Positions 5,150 to 5,231 of a DNA stretch of 5,231 bases are shown here, piece after piece (within the stretch, counting starts at the first letter, position 1; every line of letters starts with the position of its first letter). The DNA is taken from contig JAGRAA010000031.1 in assembly GCA_020435185.1 (NCBI GenBank), forward strand, positions 1-5,231, written 5' to 3'. The notes beneath the pieces are model-generated. The model was not told the origin of the DNA. It worked only from the letters and a program-made list of their open reading frames with translations, and did no database searches. Source of the stretch: Bdellovibrionales bacterium. Its GTDB lineage: Bacteria; Bdellovibrionota; Bdellovibrionia; Bdellovibrionales; UBA1609. A program made the translations under genes and the position numbers.

Positions 5150-5231
5150 TATTCTTTCACTAAACCACTTAGATTAGATTTCATAAAGTTAGGAAGAGCA
5201 AAACAAGCCTTATGAATATCTTGATTATAGT
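5149..5231 (-). CDS. C-terminal end of an unidentified gene upstream of trmH (truncated by window)
   Basis: An open minus-strand frame enters from the right edge and ends at TAA 5151-5149 after 26 residues, finishing ...LSGLVKE. The stop codon shares one base with the trmH ATG (TAATG), the usual arrangement of translationally coupled operon genes and the main reason to believe this is real. The fragment is too short to recognise a family. Confidence 0.4.
   Translation of the reverse strand, partial: YNQDIHKACFALPNFMKSNLSGLVKE

Overview
The window is AT-rich and gene-dense. It carries mostly single genes or short operons on both strands, nearly all ordinary chromosomal housekeeping or hypothetical genes. 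The gene content suggests a Gram-negative bacterium: an outer-envelope type lipoprotein with a DUF2799 pattern, a second exported protein, QueF, TrmH, a single-domain RRM protein and a small double zinc-knuckle protein. A low-GC member of the former deltaproteobacteria, possibly Bdellovibrionota, would fit. That placement is inference from gene style only. I see no insertion sequence, phage gene or CRISPR array.

Layout. On the + strand, the 3' end of an ICMT/PEMT-type membrane methyltransferase (2-196) is followed by an exported protein of unknown function (370-1146) with its own promoter candidate. A minus-strand cluster converges on that gene. Read in transcription order it is an RRM RNA-binding protein (2005-1736), a small protein with the outline of a ribosome hibernation factor (1697-1401) and a zinc-ribbon protein (1359-1159), with about 40 bp between genes. 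Just upstream, also on the minus strand, is a small frame (2334-2134) that I recognise as a degenerate relative of ribosomal protein bS18. Its similarity runs upstream of its only start codon. Further upstream on the minus strand are tRNA-Arg(UCG) (2593-2517), a NYN-domain putative RNase (3222-2638) and queF (3879-3508). A strong intrinsic terminator that works only in the + direction sits between queF and the NYN gene and suggests an unannotated + strand small RNA. Divergent from queF is a DUF2799-like lipoprotein with a coiled-coil tail (3935-4459). It overlaps by 18 bp the convergent trmH-like tRNA/rRNA 2'-O-methyltransferase gene (5149-4442). The trmH start codon overlaps the stop codon of a further gene that leaves the window.

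Taken together, the minus strand is rich in RNA and translation functions: two tRNA-modification enzymes (QueF, TrmH), a tRNA, a putative RNase, an RNA-binding protein, an HPF-like protein and a bS18-like frame. No single exotic system is evident. The most interesting items are the bS18-like remnant or paralog beside the RRM/HPF-like cluster and the predicted small RNA between queF and the NYN gene.
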